This document shows, one piece after another, positions 36,614 through 46,526 of a DNA stretch of 64,000 nt; within the stretch, counting starts at the first letter, position 1, and the number at the start of each line of letters is the position of its first letter. The notes beneath the pieces were generated by a model that worked only from the letters and a program-made list of their open reading frames with translations, had not been told where the DNA came from and ran no database searches. Location: NCBI GenBank assembly GCA_027886175.1, contig JAJNNQ010000075.1, positions 8,163,001-8,227,000 of the forward strand, given 5' to 3'. Source of the stretch: Phylloscopus collybita. Lineage: Eukaryota > Chordata > Aves > Passeriformes > Phylloscopidae. A program made the position numbers and the translations under genes.

Positions 36614-36910
36614 TGTAGCTCTGGTTCGTGCCTGAGATGTTTTGGTTTTCTGAAACACTTTTCCCAGAGAGTTTTCTGTAAACAAGAGACGTGTTTTTCT
36701 AACTGTAACCTTTGTTTACATTCTTTCCCTAGGAGGGACTTCTTCTTGATGTCCCTCTGGTCTGACCAATGTGATTGAAGAAGTTTGTCTTTGTTTCACC
36801 AATTGAGTTGTTCTCTGAAGAATAGCATAAAAGGGAAGAAATTCCCGTAAATAAACAAAGTCATTTTCAGCCTTCTGAAGTCAGAGTCTGCGTCATTGTA
36901 GTGTACAACA
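36614..36910 (+). mobile_element. Solo LTR inside pseudogene 5' part (LTR-B)
   Basis: About 297 bp, starting TGTAGCTCTGG and ending GTGTACAACA. It is homologous along its length to LTR-A (10630-10930) and has the same order: 'gtgcctga', 'ggagggacttc', 'gaccaatg', CATAAAAGG (36826) and AATAAA (36850). It separates the signal-peptide-like and coiled-coil parts of the pseudogene. A perfect 6-bp duplication is not visible (flanks GGACAC and GCGTCA), so the ends are approximate or the duplication has decayed. Confidence 0.8.
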
Positions 36911-37781
36911 GCGTCAGGATGCACCTGCGTGTGGAGGCAAATGAAAAGCTCCAGGAACAGGAGAGGATTCGGCTGGAGTGGGAGGTGGAACCACTCATGC
37001 TGAAGCCTAGTGGCACATCCTAGGGAGACCTGCTCTGGTCTGCCTTGCAGCACTGGCAGGTCTGGCCTCCTGGTCCTTCTCTTGACACTGTGGTTAATGT
37101 GGAGGAAAAGAAGCCATCAGGCACAGAGCGGTGGCCAGGAGGAAAAAAGAGGAAGAGGACAAGACACGGGAATTATGATCGGGGATGGCTTCCAGAGGAG
37201 CACACGCAGTGGCCCATACAGGACGTGTAGACAAGCTGTGAGAGGACAACGGCCTTGATGGACAACTTCCCAACTGTTGTTGTCAAGTGTGTCTTGAGAA
37301 GGACTTTCTTCCCAGTGCTGCAAGGAGCCATTGGTTTTGGCAGTGCCTTTCAAGGTTGGACTGCCCATGAGGATGAAATTGTGTACAACATGCTTGTACC
37401 CCTGACTCCTCCGTGAGGTCACACCTCCCACCTGGAGCGTGACACAGAAAAGCAGAGGTCCAGCAGGAACTCCCGTGTCTGTGTGGAGCTGGAGTGCAGC
37501 TGCCTGAGGCAGCAGCCCGGTGCAAACCTGCTGAGCCTCCTGCACTACTGTGAGGTGGTTAGGAAGAGGACTCAGCAGTTCAAAATCATAGACATCCTGA
37601 GCACCAGCTCCTACCTGGATGTGAGGAAAACGGTCCACTGGTGCTGCACGCTGGTGAGATTAACCTGGAAGCATTTTCCCCAGTCACTCAGTTGACGTTT
37701 AGTGCTGCTGCCCTCCAAACACTCCTGGAAACTCAGGCTGGCCAATGAGGAAGGAAGCTTGTGGGTTAAGGTGCTCTTTAG

Positions 37782-38451
37782 TGAAATGAATAAAGAGCCC
37801 CAGGTTATGCACTCCCATGTTGTACTGTTATACTGTTTGCTATAAAGTTGCACTGTTACTTACCTGTTCTAAACTGTTCATGTTGGATCTGTACCCCCGA
37901 ATTTCTGCTTATTATATTCCAAGTTTTGTACTCCCTCTCCCTAAGTCCTGAGTTCCCCCTCTCCCGTCTGGTAAAGCCGCTGCTGCCTCCTGCTGCCACC
38001 TCCTGCCTGCCCGTCGAACTGCGGACACCGCCCAGTATGGAAATCGAGGGACTCCCATGGTGCTCGGCTACAGGCGGAAGTCCAGTCGACGCTAAAAAAC
38101 CCCTAAAAACAACAAGCCGACACAAAAACTAGACCTAGGAAGGACAATGCTGTGTGAGGCACACGTCCAGCTACCTGCAGGTAGTTTCTTACCTTCTCAC
38201 CATAACCTAGAGAGAACTGGAAAAAGGTGACCCCCCCTAGACCACACAAGCCAAGGTGATTCTTTGGCAACTCCCGTGAGGACGGAGTCCCGACTCTGCA
38301 GCGTGAGCAGCAGACTTGACTTGCACCTCCTCCTCCGTGGTGTTCACTGGGAGCAGCGGCGGCGTGCGCAGCCCCTCGAGCCCCCTACCCAGAGCTGACT
38401 TTCTAATAAAGGCCTTTTCAAAGGAGCTGGTCTCATGGCCCATTCATAACA
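37782..38451 (+). mobile_element. Solo LTR in the middle of the pseudogene (LTR-C)
   Basis: 670 bp bounded by imperfect terminal inverted repeats (TGAAATGAAT ... ATTCATAACA) and a perfect 5-bp duplication, TTTAG (37777-37781 and 38452-38456). Removing it rejoins the host reading frame exactly (..VKVLF then RVRQGASDIF). AATAAA lies at 38405, near the 3' end. Interior is C-rich with several CpGs. A 5-bp duplication fits ERVL or some ERV1 elements; no internal viral genes are present. Confidence 0.92.
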
Positions 38452-38950
38452 TTTAGGGTGCGGCAAGGCGCCTCAGACATCTTTGTCAGCAGCCAGCCTT
38501 GGGGGGCCCACACCCCAAGCACAATGTGACCTGAGACCTACATCATGGCAGAGATCAAGCTCTTCAGGCACGTGGCCAGGGAGGCCTCCAGGACAGCTCA
38601 CACCTCAAATGCCTGCAGCTCTTAGCCAGTGTTCTTGCACGCAAGGACTTTTCTGTCTATTCCATCAAGACCATTGTCATGTCCCTGCTGAACACTGTGC
38701 CAGTGTGGTGGTGGCACAGGAGATGCTCTGTGTTTCAGCTCACAGCTGGAGCAGCTGCACTTGTCCGTGGAAGAGAAACACCTGGAGAATTTCATGGTGG
38801 GCAGCCAGAGGCTTCCAGAGGAGATCAGTTTGCCCTCAGATATACGAACGGCTGAGCCACCCAACCTCTTCCATGGCCTGGCACAGGATCCGTGCCTACC
38901 TGGATCTGAGCCATCACCTGGCAAGAGTGCTGGCCTGTGGCTGTTGTTAG

Positions 38951-39153
38951 CGGGGCTGGTGCACAGAGCTGTGCTTGTGGGGCTGCCAGCTGGAAGCAGG
39001 GAAGGAGCGAAGCAGCTCGCTGTGCCGTGGCAAGGACAGAAATGCACGTGCGACAGAGACAGATAGAGAGATGTATATATAGCTATAGTGTGTAGATGTA
39101 GATATATAACTACAAAGATTTTTATTAACAAATGTGCTTTCAGTGATCCATAT
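38951..39153. other. Pseudogene 3' flank passing into AT-rich repeat
   Basis: 38951-39050 keeps the GC-rich character of the pseudogene 3' side. From about 39060 it turns into TA-rich DNA with 'tatatagctatagtgt' and 'gatttttattaaca', words that recur right of the next LTR. Confidence 0.5.
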
Positions 39154-40295
39154 TGTTGTAGCGTTTTTATTCCCAATGGTTTGTTCTGTTCTCCCCTGTA
39201 GTGTTGGTTCAATCCAAGTTGTATCCTCCCACCTGGTTGTCCATCTTGCCCTTCTGATACAGAATGTTCCCTGTCCCTCCTCCTACTGAGCTCCTAATCT
39301 TACCTTGTACCAGCTCCTTGCTTTGGGAAATCCCCTGGAAATCACCTGTTCCTCCAAGCCTCATTGGTTTGTCCAAACTGTTCCCTCCCCCTGTGCCTCC
39401 TCATTGGTTTAAGTATTGTAAACCCTGCCTTGTGCTCCTCCCCAGTCCTTTCTCTATTGGACAAAAATTTGTACCCTCCCTTAGAACCTCCCTTGTATAA
39501 AAGCCTCTGCACACCAGGGTTTGGAGTCTTTTGTCCCTGGACCACCCTTGGAAGTAAATCTCCTTGGAAACTACATGAAAGACCTCTCACTTTTCTTTGT
39601 TTCTGCCTGTGGCTTAGCACATCTTGTGCTGTGGAGTTCAAGCCCTGCTGTTTCTCAGATCACTCCCGAGAACAGCCAGCCCGGACACACTGTTGGGAGC
39701 TAGTGGGTGAATCTGGCACTGCATCACCATATGATATTGATAATTTATTAATTATCATATTATTTTATAAAAAGATATAGCAGATCTATAGTGTCACTAT
39801 CTGTTGTGACACATAATAATGCTCTCTAGTGACTGAATTTATGAAAGGCAAGATTTTTATTACATAGATATAAACATGTTGTATTTCATTCAAAACAATT
39901 TAATTAACAATACGGAACTGAAATGTAAACCCAATTCTATATAATTGTTATATTATTATATAGAAATATATATTTGTAACTAAAATTTATTAAATATATA
40001 TCTTATATAGCAAAAAAGATGATCATCATAAATATAACAATAAAAAAATATAAATTTAGCACATATATCCTGTCACTCTCTGTAGGGACACATATTAACA
40101 CTCTGTATTTACTGCATTTATGACAGGCAAGTTCCCTATTACATAGATATATATTTTCAAATAGATAGAATGCATATCACATTTGTAGTATTTTCATATG
40201 GAAATATAGCTATAGGCAGTGTCACTCTGTTGGGGCACATATAGTGTGTTCATAGTTAGTGTACTATGTTGACTGGCAAGCCTGAAAAGGCTTTG
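39060..40295 (+). repeat. Degenerate AT-rich tandem repeat, interrupted by LTR-D
   Basis: Three diverged units right of the LTR share 'gtcactatctgt/gtcactctctgt/gtcactctgt' (about 39794, 40070, 40219), then 'gacacat', a 'gaatttatgaaaggcaag / gcatttatgacaggcaag / tgactggcaag' block, and 'attacatagatata' in two of them. Spacing is about 275 and 150 bp. A fragment left of the LTR (39075-39130) carries 'ctatagtgt' and 'gatttttattaac'. Family unknown. Confidence 0.55.
39154..39726 (+). mobile_element. Solo LTR, ERVK-like (LTR-D)
   Basis: 573 bp, TGTTGTAGCG ... ACTGCATCA, flanked by a perfect 6-bp duplication, CCATAT (39148-39153 and 39727-39732). U3 is C/T-rich with several CCTCC and ATTGG motifs; a canonical TATAAAAG lies at 39496. 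No perfect AATAAA is seen (AGTAAA at about 39555). No internal retroviral sequence. The interior frames are not genes. Confidence 0.88.
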
Positions 40296-40491
40296 CTGTT
40301 GCTTCAATAAAATGCAGTGTTGCAGAATCTGGAGCATGTAAGACTTTCTTGATCGCAGCCAGGCCTATAGTGGTGATAAATCTCACAAGCTGGGAATCTG
40401 GGCTTGGGCATCTTTTCTTTGAACTCAATTGAACTTACAGTGCTGAACTGCTTCTAATCAGAAATTAAGCTCAGCTGCCCCCGGCCTCCGT
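40296..40491. other. Unassigned sequence
   Basis: Nothing recognised between the tandem repeat and the next CR1. Confidence 0.5.
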
Positions 40492-40925
40492 GATCACAGA
40501 ATCACTTGGCTTGGAAGGGTCCTTAAAAGTTGTCTTGTTCCAACTCTGCTGCCATGGGCAGAGACACCTGCCACTAGGCCACCTTGTTCCAAGCCCCACC
40601 CAGCCTGGCCTGGAACACTGCCAGGGATCCAGGGGCAGCCACAGCTTCTGTGGGCAACGTGGGCCAGGGCCTCACCAGCCTCAAGAGGCAGGAATTCCTT
40701 CCACACCTCCAGCCTAAGCCCACCCTCTGTCAGAGGGAAGCCACTGGCCCTGGGGCTGTCCCTGCAGGCCCTGCAAACAGCTGCTCTGCAGGGACTGAAA
40801 GGCCACAGGAAGGTGCCCTGGAGAAGCCCTTGGAGAGCCCTGGGGGCAGGAGTGCCACCATCGGGGCAGCAAGCAGGGCCTGGTGTGGCCGGCGGGGACA
40901 GAGGGCACACAGCAAGTGCTGAGGC
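40492..40925 (-). mobile_element. CR1 LINE, 3' part, inverted
   Basis: Begins 'cacagaatcacttggcttgg' and 'aagggtccttaaaagttgtc', then 'ctgctgccatgggcagagac', 'agccccacccagcctggcct', 'ccaggggcagccacagcttc'. The farther half (about 40740-40925) is a GC-rich CR1 region ('ccctgcaggccctgcaaaca'). Open frames on both strands are shadows of it. Confidence 0.9.
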
Positions 40926-43199
40926 AAACAGAGATTTTCTTTTCTTTTTCCTAAGTTATTTGCAATCCATTTACGGAGCCTGACCTTTGCAGTGTGCTTA
41001 CAACAGATGCCATGTACATCAGCAAAGGAAAGAGTTCATAAAGGCAGCTACAGAGTTTGGACGAGGCACTGAAATGACTGAGAGTTTTTCCTGTCATTGT
41101 CAGGGAACATGAATGTGGACCCCTGACAGAATAAATATTAAAAAATAAAATAACCATTGGCAAGGAGAAAGCTTGGATAACAAAATTTAGGATTGCACTT
41201 TGAAGAAAGGCAGGATTTGGTCCTTAGGGATATTTTTAATTTATGCACTTGCTTTAAAAAGCACATAGCCTGTAAAGGTGTTAATTCAATATAACACATT
41301 CTGTCTCATGGAATTTATTTAAGTGAAAATGTCATGCTGGTTACATTCAAATTAAGATTTCCATATAACTCCTATTTTTTTTTAATTTGTTAGATCACTT
41401 TGATGTTGTATCAACTACAGACCTTCGTAAAATATGTTCCTATATTTCTGTATATCTGATTGTCACAGGCTATTAGGGCCTATGCATACGTGCAAACCTA
41501 TGTCCTTATCATTGCACTGAAAAAAGGTGTGTGCAGTTAAGATAAAGAGAAACCAACCATGATCTAAGGATGCTCTGAATTTCAAAATGAAGAGTGTTTT
41601 CACTCTGGCCAAAAAGGAAGGGCAATACTGTGATCATGAAAAAAACCTGGGGTGTCTCCTTCTTATATCTGACCCACTGGAAATGCAAAAGAAGTAAGAT
41701 TTTCTTCCCTGAATAATTTATGCTATTTAGGTAGCAGAAGCAAGAAACTGATGAAGGTTCCTCAGACTTAGCTCAGACTTTGAGCATTCAGTAAAAAACT
41801 TCTCCATTCAGAAATAATCACCTTTAATTCCCCACACAATTAATGGAAAGACGATTCAATTCATCCAACATAAAATGTAAATCTGGGTGTGCCTATTTTA
41901 AGCTGAAAATATCTCTTAAGTTTTTTGCTACCTTGCTGTGGCTGGCATGGATTTTGCAATAAGTCATAGGAGAGAAAGGACTTTGCAAATTTGTCATGTA
42001 TTCTGGTTTGCTTTAATTTTATATTGTATAATTAGGATGTAAAAATAAACTGAAGGTATTTGCTCCCTAACTTTGTCAGGGGAAAATAGAGATGAACCCA
42101 AATATTCTACTTGTACAAGAGACTTTATTTTGGGTATTTCCAACTAACTGGAAAAGCAGAATGATATCCTCTTTCCCTACTATTTGTCTGCTCTTATTAG
42201 ATCCATCAAAGAGGTGATAATGATTTTTCAACAACAAGGAGAGTACGTTTTACCTGTGATTTCATAAGGAAATACTGTGAAGGAGGAATGAAGAACAAAT
42301 GTCACAAACCAAACGCAAAAAGGCCCAAAACACCCATAAATCCATCATCTTTCCTCATCAGGAGCTCAAGAAGTTCCTACCTTTTGTCCTGTATGTGTCT
42401 GATAAATGTCTCACTTTCCTGCAATCTAAGATGCAGAGTAGGGTGTTTTTTTCGGTACAAAATGAATTTGAGCATGTGAATAACTTTAGTCCACAGATCA
42501 GATTGTGAGACCATCGAGGACCTTGAGACCTGTCCACACAGCCACATGTCACCTAAGGTCCTTGTGATTCTGGTTACAGGAAATTTTTTTCTAGCCTCGT
42601 CATGAGGTTTAACCTCACTGTTTAACCAGGAACATGTGAGTGAGACAGAACTAATATTGGAAAGTTTCTGGCTGTCACTGGTGCACCAAACTATTCTGCC
42701 CAGGGGACTTTTTCCAGTGGCAGATAATCTCTGGTATTTTGTAAGAAAACCAATTTTCTCTGTCACCTAGAAGCAAAGTTACGCAACAAGCAGGAAAATA
42801 TTATTTCTTTCCACTGCCTACGGGCAACAGTAGAGCTGGGAAGCATTCAGTGAACTAATTAAATACTGCTATGAACAGAGCATAACAAACTCACCATGTT
42901 TTGTCTCCTTTCATCCCCCTTTTAGGAAGCCAAACAAATGATCTTATCCTGATAATGTATGGTTTAATTTCAAGCTCCTATCTCACCCTTTTTCTATCTT
43001 ACAATCTCCCCTTGAACAAATCACAATGCTGTTTCCATAATTTAATCTCTTTTAGTGAAATAATTAAACTTCATAATCTCAATTATTATCTGGGACCTTC
43101 TTACAGAACTTCCCTTGCTGTTAGAGTTCTTCTAATTTTCAGTTCAAAAAGCTTTATTCCTAGAACATAGTTCTCTGAATTTACTGCTTCCTGCTATTA
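40926..43199. other. Unassigned AT-rich sequence
   Basis: No known repeat or gene recognised. A 129-codon minus-strand frame at 42377-42766 overlaps a 69-codon plus-strand frame, and neither shows family features. Confidence 0.45.
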
Positions 43200-43610
43200 T
43201 CCCCCAGATTTAAGCATCTCCGTCTCAGTCATAATTTTTCCAGGTTCCCCAAACTGCGAGGAAGAGGAGAGACTTCATCCATTGACCACCATGAGAGGGC
43301 AGAAGACCCCAGACTCCCAGAATTGGAAGACCCAACTATGACCAAATATGGGAAAACATGGACTGGGGAGGGACCAAGGGGTTGTGTGTAACCAAAAGGT
43401 TATAAAAATGGGAAATTGTGAGAAAACTTTGAAAGCTGTGTGTGGAGCACGAGTTGAGACTTGTGCTCTCCAGCTTTCCCAGTGCGCTGCTTGCTTCGGC
43501 TTCTCGCTTTAATAAAGTTTATATAATTGGCAATCAATTATTGGGTCCTTTAACAGGGGCAAGAGGGAATTAGCTATAGCAATTGTAGCTGCCCATATGC
43601 ATCTTTACAT
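43200..43610 (+). mobile_element. Putative solo LTR, limits approximate
   Basis: CpG- and purine-rich block with TATAAAAA at 43401, AATAAA at 43511 and a plausible R/U5 between and after them ('gtgctctccagctttcccag'). A candidate 3' end is CCTTTAACA at 43555 and a candidate 5' end TGTTAGAG at 43119, but no flanking duplication supports them, so the limits given are only a bracket. Confidence 0.55.
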
Positions 43611-43928
43611 TTGAAGGTTTGAGTATGTCCTACAATTTCCAGCCTAACATATTTGCTGTTTTTAGACAGCTTAGCTGAACAGAGTGTAAAGACCTGCTGC
43701 TTTGATACCTTGTTGCAACAGATTGCAAAGATCTGCTGCTGTCAGCTAAACAGGGAAATTAGTACAATTTAGTATTTTTCAAATGAGAGGAAAATCTGGC
43801 ATTGCAAATGCAATTTATCCTTTTCAACAGGAACATGTGGAGGGAGAATGTCAGGTCTCTTACTAACTCCACTCCTAAAAACCCCAGAAGTTTATTTGCC
43901 ACAGAAATCCACCACTGATGTCCAACAC

Positions 43929-44506
43929 TGCATGTTACAGTGTACCTGTTCATCCTGTGCTGGTCAAGCTAATACAGTCAGGATCACATTCCCAGTGTAT
44001 TCCAGGTTTCAACAGGACAGGAGAGGAGCTCTCCACATTTAGCAATGGGGAACAAAGCAACACAGGCCCCCTTATGCATCTGAAGGAGATGGCTTTATTA
44101 AAGAGTTGGCTTTATTTATCTTTATTAAAGAGATGGGGTTTTTTATACCTTTAATCTCTGAAACCAAACCAGGGCCTGACAGAATTTAACAGAAAGAAAG
44201 CACTCATTGGCTGGCCCACTGTCCATGCGGCCTACCACCCAATCAGCTTCCTGCTCATATACTGTCCATGCGTCCTATCACCCAATCAGCTTCCTGCTCT
44301 TATGCTGTCCACCTGTCCCTCCAGCCAATCACAATCTCACTTCTAACTGTGACTCACCTGACTCTCTCCTCACTCCTGGCTGCCTCTCCCCCCTCAACCA
44401 ACTTCCAACCCTCCAGCCTGCAGGTGTGGCTTTCCCCTGGGGCCTTCTGCAGAGCATAAGCCTTAAAAAACTTTTAACAATTATAGCCACATATCCTACA
44501 TCCACA
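43929..44506 (-). mobile_element. Solo LTR, minus strand, with CCAAT-bearing tandem repeats (LTR-G)
   Basis: 578 bp. Read on the minus strand it runs TGTGGATGTAGG ... GTAACATGCA, with a 5-bp duplication AACAC (43924-43928 and 44507-44511). The complement of TATAAAAA lies at about 44140 and AATAAA complements at 44094-44126. Its U3 carries two near-identical 43-bp units (44218-44260, 44261-44303) and a partial third, each with CCAATCA (44239, 44282, 44325). The duplication is short, so the exact ends could be coincidental, but the promoter-to-polyA order is convincing. Confidence 0.75.
44218..44331 (-). promoter_or_regulatory. Tandem 43-bp units with CCAAT motifs (LTR U3)
   Basis: Units begin 'actgtccatgcg' and carry 'cccaatcagcttcctgctc'; the third is partial and diverged. 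An additional ATTGG lies at 44206. Repeated CCAAT boxes upstream of a TATA box are typical of LTR enhancers/promoters. Activity is inferred from layout only. Confidence 0.65.
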
Positions 44507-44511
44507 AACAC

Positions 44512-46448
44512 TCTTTTGCTGTGTTTGGAAATTGTTTCCTCCATTTTGTGTACCTTTACACTCCGCACCACCCCCCCACCCCCTCACCCCCACCCCCTGA
44601 ATCTGATAGTCTCTAGTGACAATAAGCATTTATTATTTATGGAAGGTTTGTCTGACACTTCTGTTTCATCAAAATAACTTTCTGCTCTCTGTCCCATTCA
44701 CAGGCAGTGGTGGCTAAAATACTTACGGAGGAGAGAGGATAAAAGTGAACAGTTTTCTATTTAGGTCAAAGCAACAAAAAAAATCTCAAGGCATTGCTAG
44801 TACTTCCTACATTCAGGATCTCGTGCTTTGCTTCTCGCTCCTAATGGCCACGTTGACAAAGAGGATAGTGCATGGTGGCAAAACATTTCAAGGAAAAATG
44901 TCCAACTCTCTACTTTTGCCCTCGAGTTGCTGAAGAAAGTGCAGCTGACTAAAATGCTTCTAACACTTTCCAATTCACACTCCAATTTCTCTGTCTTTGT
45001 AATGAAATTGGAGCACATGGCAGCAATATGGTGTACCTTTGCTGCTCAGGAAGATAGTCTGACCCATCTATGTTCAAGGAAGTTAAAGTTTATGCTAAAG
45101 AAACCTATTGTAATAGCAAGAGCCTTGCACAGGTTTTTTTTCAAAGTTTTTACCAAATTGTTCCTTTTCCCACAGGTTATTATTTGGTTCCAGCTGTGCG
45201 GAACAGAAAGTGCTGCTCTACCCATTAGTGAAGAAAAGGCCATGGGGTGGGTAACAACTCACTCTGGAAGTCTGAAGGCTGACAGAAAATAAAGCCAGTT
45301 TCCCGTTGTTTCCAGAAATGCCACAAACCCAGAGGGTTACCATTCACATTGGAAGAGTGAGAATGAGTAACTGAAATAAAAGAAACAAGGGAGATTTCTT
45401 CAACAGAAATTTCAGGGGAATATTCTATGTGTCAAAAATTAGTTGAAATAAGGCTGATTGTCCACTTGCAGTGTAGAACCAATATGTAGCATTCCTGGAG
45501 CATCTTTCATTACAAATTACTGAGCAGAACCATTAGGCAAGGATGAGTTAAATGCTGCAGAAATGTGTAGTTGTGATCTGCTGTATTTTCTAGCTAGGGA
45601 AAGCTTTTTTAATGAAAAAATCAGAATGTTGCAGGTCCTTGTTGGGGGCTGCTTCCTGTAGTCAAGAAATACATTTCTGTCATGAAAACTTTAGTGATTT
45701 TTTTTATATTAAATAAGAGGAGGAAAGAAACATGGCATTTGGTAATAGGCTAAAAGCTGCTACTCTAAATAGGATTTGCCTGAATACAAAAAAAAAAACC
45801 CAAAAAACAACACCAAACAAACAAAAATAAACAAAAAACCCCACACCAAAGCCCCCCAAAAGCTCCATACTTGGCCCCACATTTACACCCTCACTTTATT
45901 ATATGCTTTTTGTGTGCTTTATTGGAAAGGCAGTTTTGGTCTACTTAGTCATAGATCTTACTTTAACTGCTTTTTAGCATTATGGTGGATCTCTGCCCAG
46001 CAGCTACTCTAAAACACGACAAATCAAGCAGTAGTCTCTTATTTGTGTGCATCAGCAGGTCATGCTCAATCTGGGATGCAGTGGAGGAGTAACCAGTGAT
46101 AAATGTGTAATGCAAAGCAGTCCAGCATTAATGGCAGGGGAGAGAAGGAGAGAAATATAAAGCAGACTCCTATCACAGGGGGCTAGAGCCATAATCCATG
46201 GTGCTAGATAATCTTTTGACTACTCTGTCTCATCTGAATGTAAGTAATTTTCTTAGATGACAGGGATGTGAAGTGTTTTATAATTAGTTAGGTGTCATTA
46301 CTTAAATACCCCCATTCCTCAGTTATGTGGCTAATTAAGGTAATTAGTACCCTTCCATTTGTACCCAGTTGAGAGTGGCAGCCCAAGGCCTGATGCTGAA
46401 ACCCTCACACTGAGACTACCTGACTGATGAGGACTTTATAGATCAAGC

Positions 46449-46450
<2 letters not shown>
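44512..46450. other. Unassigned; C-rich run and A/C tract
   Basis: 44565-44600 is a C-run cluster ((CCCCCAC)-like). 45786-45860 is an A/C tract. A 154-codon plus-strand frame (44828-45292) shows no recognisable domain. No other element is recognised. Confidence 0.45.

Positions 46451-46505
<55 letters not shown>
46451..46505 (+). repeat. Poly(T) run of 55
   Basis: 55 uninterrupted T, 21 bp left of the LTR at 46527. It could be the inverted poly(A) tail of a retrocopy. The sequence to its left ('gatgaggactttatagatcaagcac') contains no gene I recognise. Confidence 0.97.
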
Positions 46506-46510
<5 letters not shown>

Positions 46511-46526
46511 GATTCTCAAAACTACC

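Larger units (their letters stand above)
36527..38950 (+). pseudogene. ITPRIPL1-like pseudogene (Mab-21 fold), broken by two LTRs
   Basis: Decayed copy of the inositol 1,4,5-trisphosphate receptor-interacting protein-like 1 family. Family members are single-pass membrane proteins with a coiled coil and a Mab-21/nucleotidyltransferase-like domain. Visible in order: a signal-like start with 'QSLA.YPWPVGD' (36527-36613, stops TAA and TAG); after an LTR, a coiled-coil piece 'EANEKLQEQERIRLEWEV' (frame 1, from 36919); a membrane segment 'LLVLLLTLWLMWRKR' in another frame (about 37070); 'GFGSAFQGW..HEDEIVYNMLVPL' split by gaps (37330-37410); 'RVCVELECSCLRQQPG' and 'SSYLDVRKTVHW' (37465-37645); after a second LTR, 'RQGASDIFVSSQPW', 'HLKCLQLLASVLARKDFS' (frame 3) and 'RLPEEISLPSDIRTAEPPNL' (frame 1). 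In-frame stops include TGA at 37414, 37693 and 38527; at least three frameshifts are seen. Several stops look like CpG decay (CGA to TGA). The family parent is intronless, so retrocopy and DNA duplicate cannot be separated. Not functional. Confidence 0.85.

Noticed and set aside
36047..36685. Overlapping frames of 114-164 codons on both strands
   Set aside because: GC-rich composition removes stops on both strands. No protein-family words appear, and the block is read as pseudogene 5' flank.
10630..36910. A single provirus bounded by the related LTRs at 10.6 kb and 36.6 kb
   Set aside because: They are 26 kb apart with no gag/pol/env sequence between them. LTR-A has its own complete 6-bp duplication, so it is a solo LTR.
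40490..40922. Frames of 112 and 138 codons
   Set aside because: Conceptual translations of a minus-strand CR1.
44828..45292. 154-codon plus-strand frame
   Set aside because: No motif or family resemblance. Shadowed by a minus-strand frame and set in ordinary AT-rich sequence.
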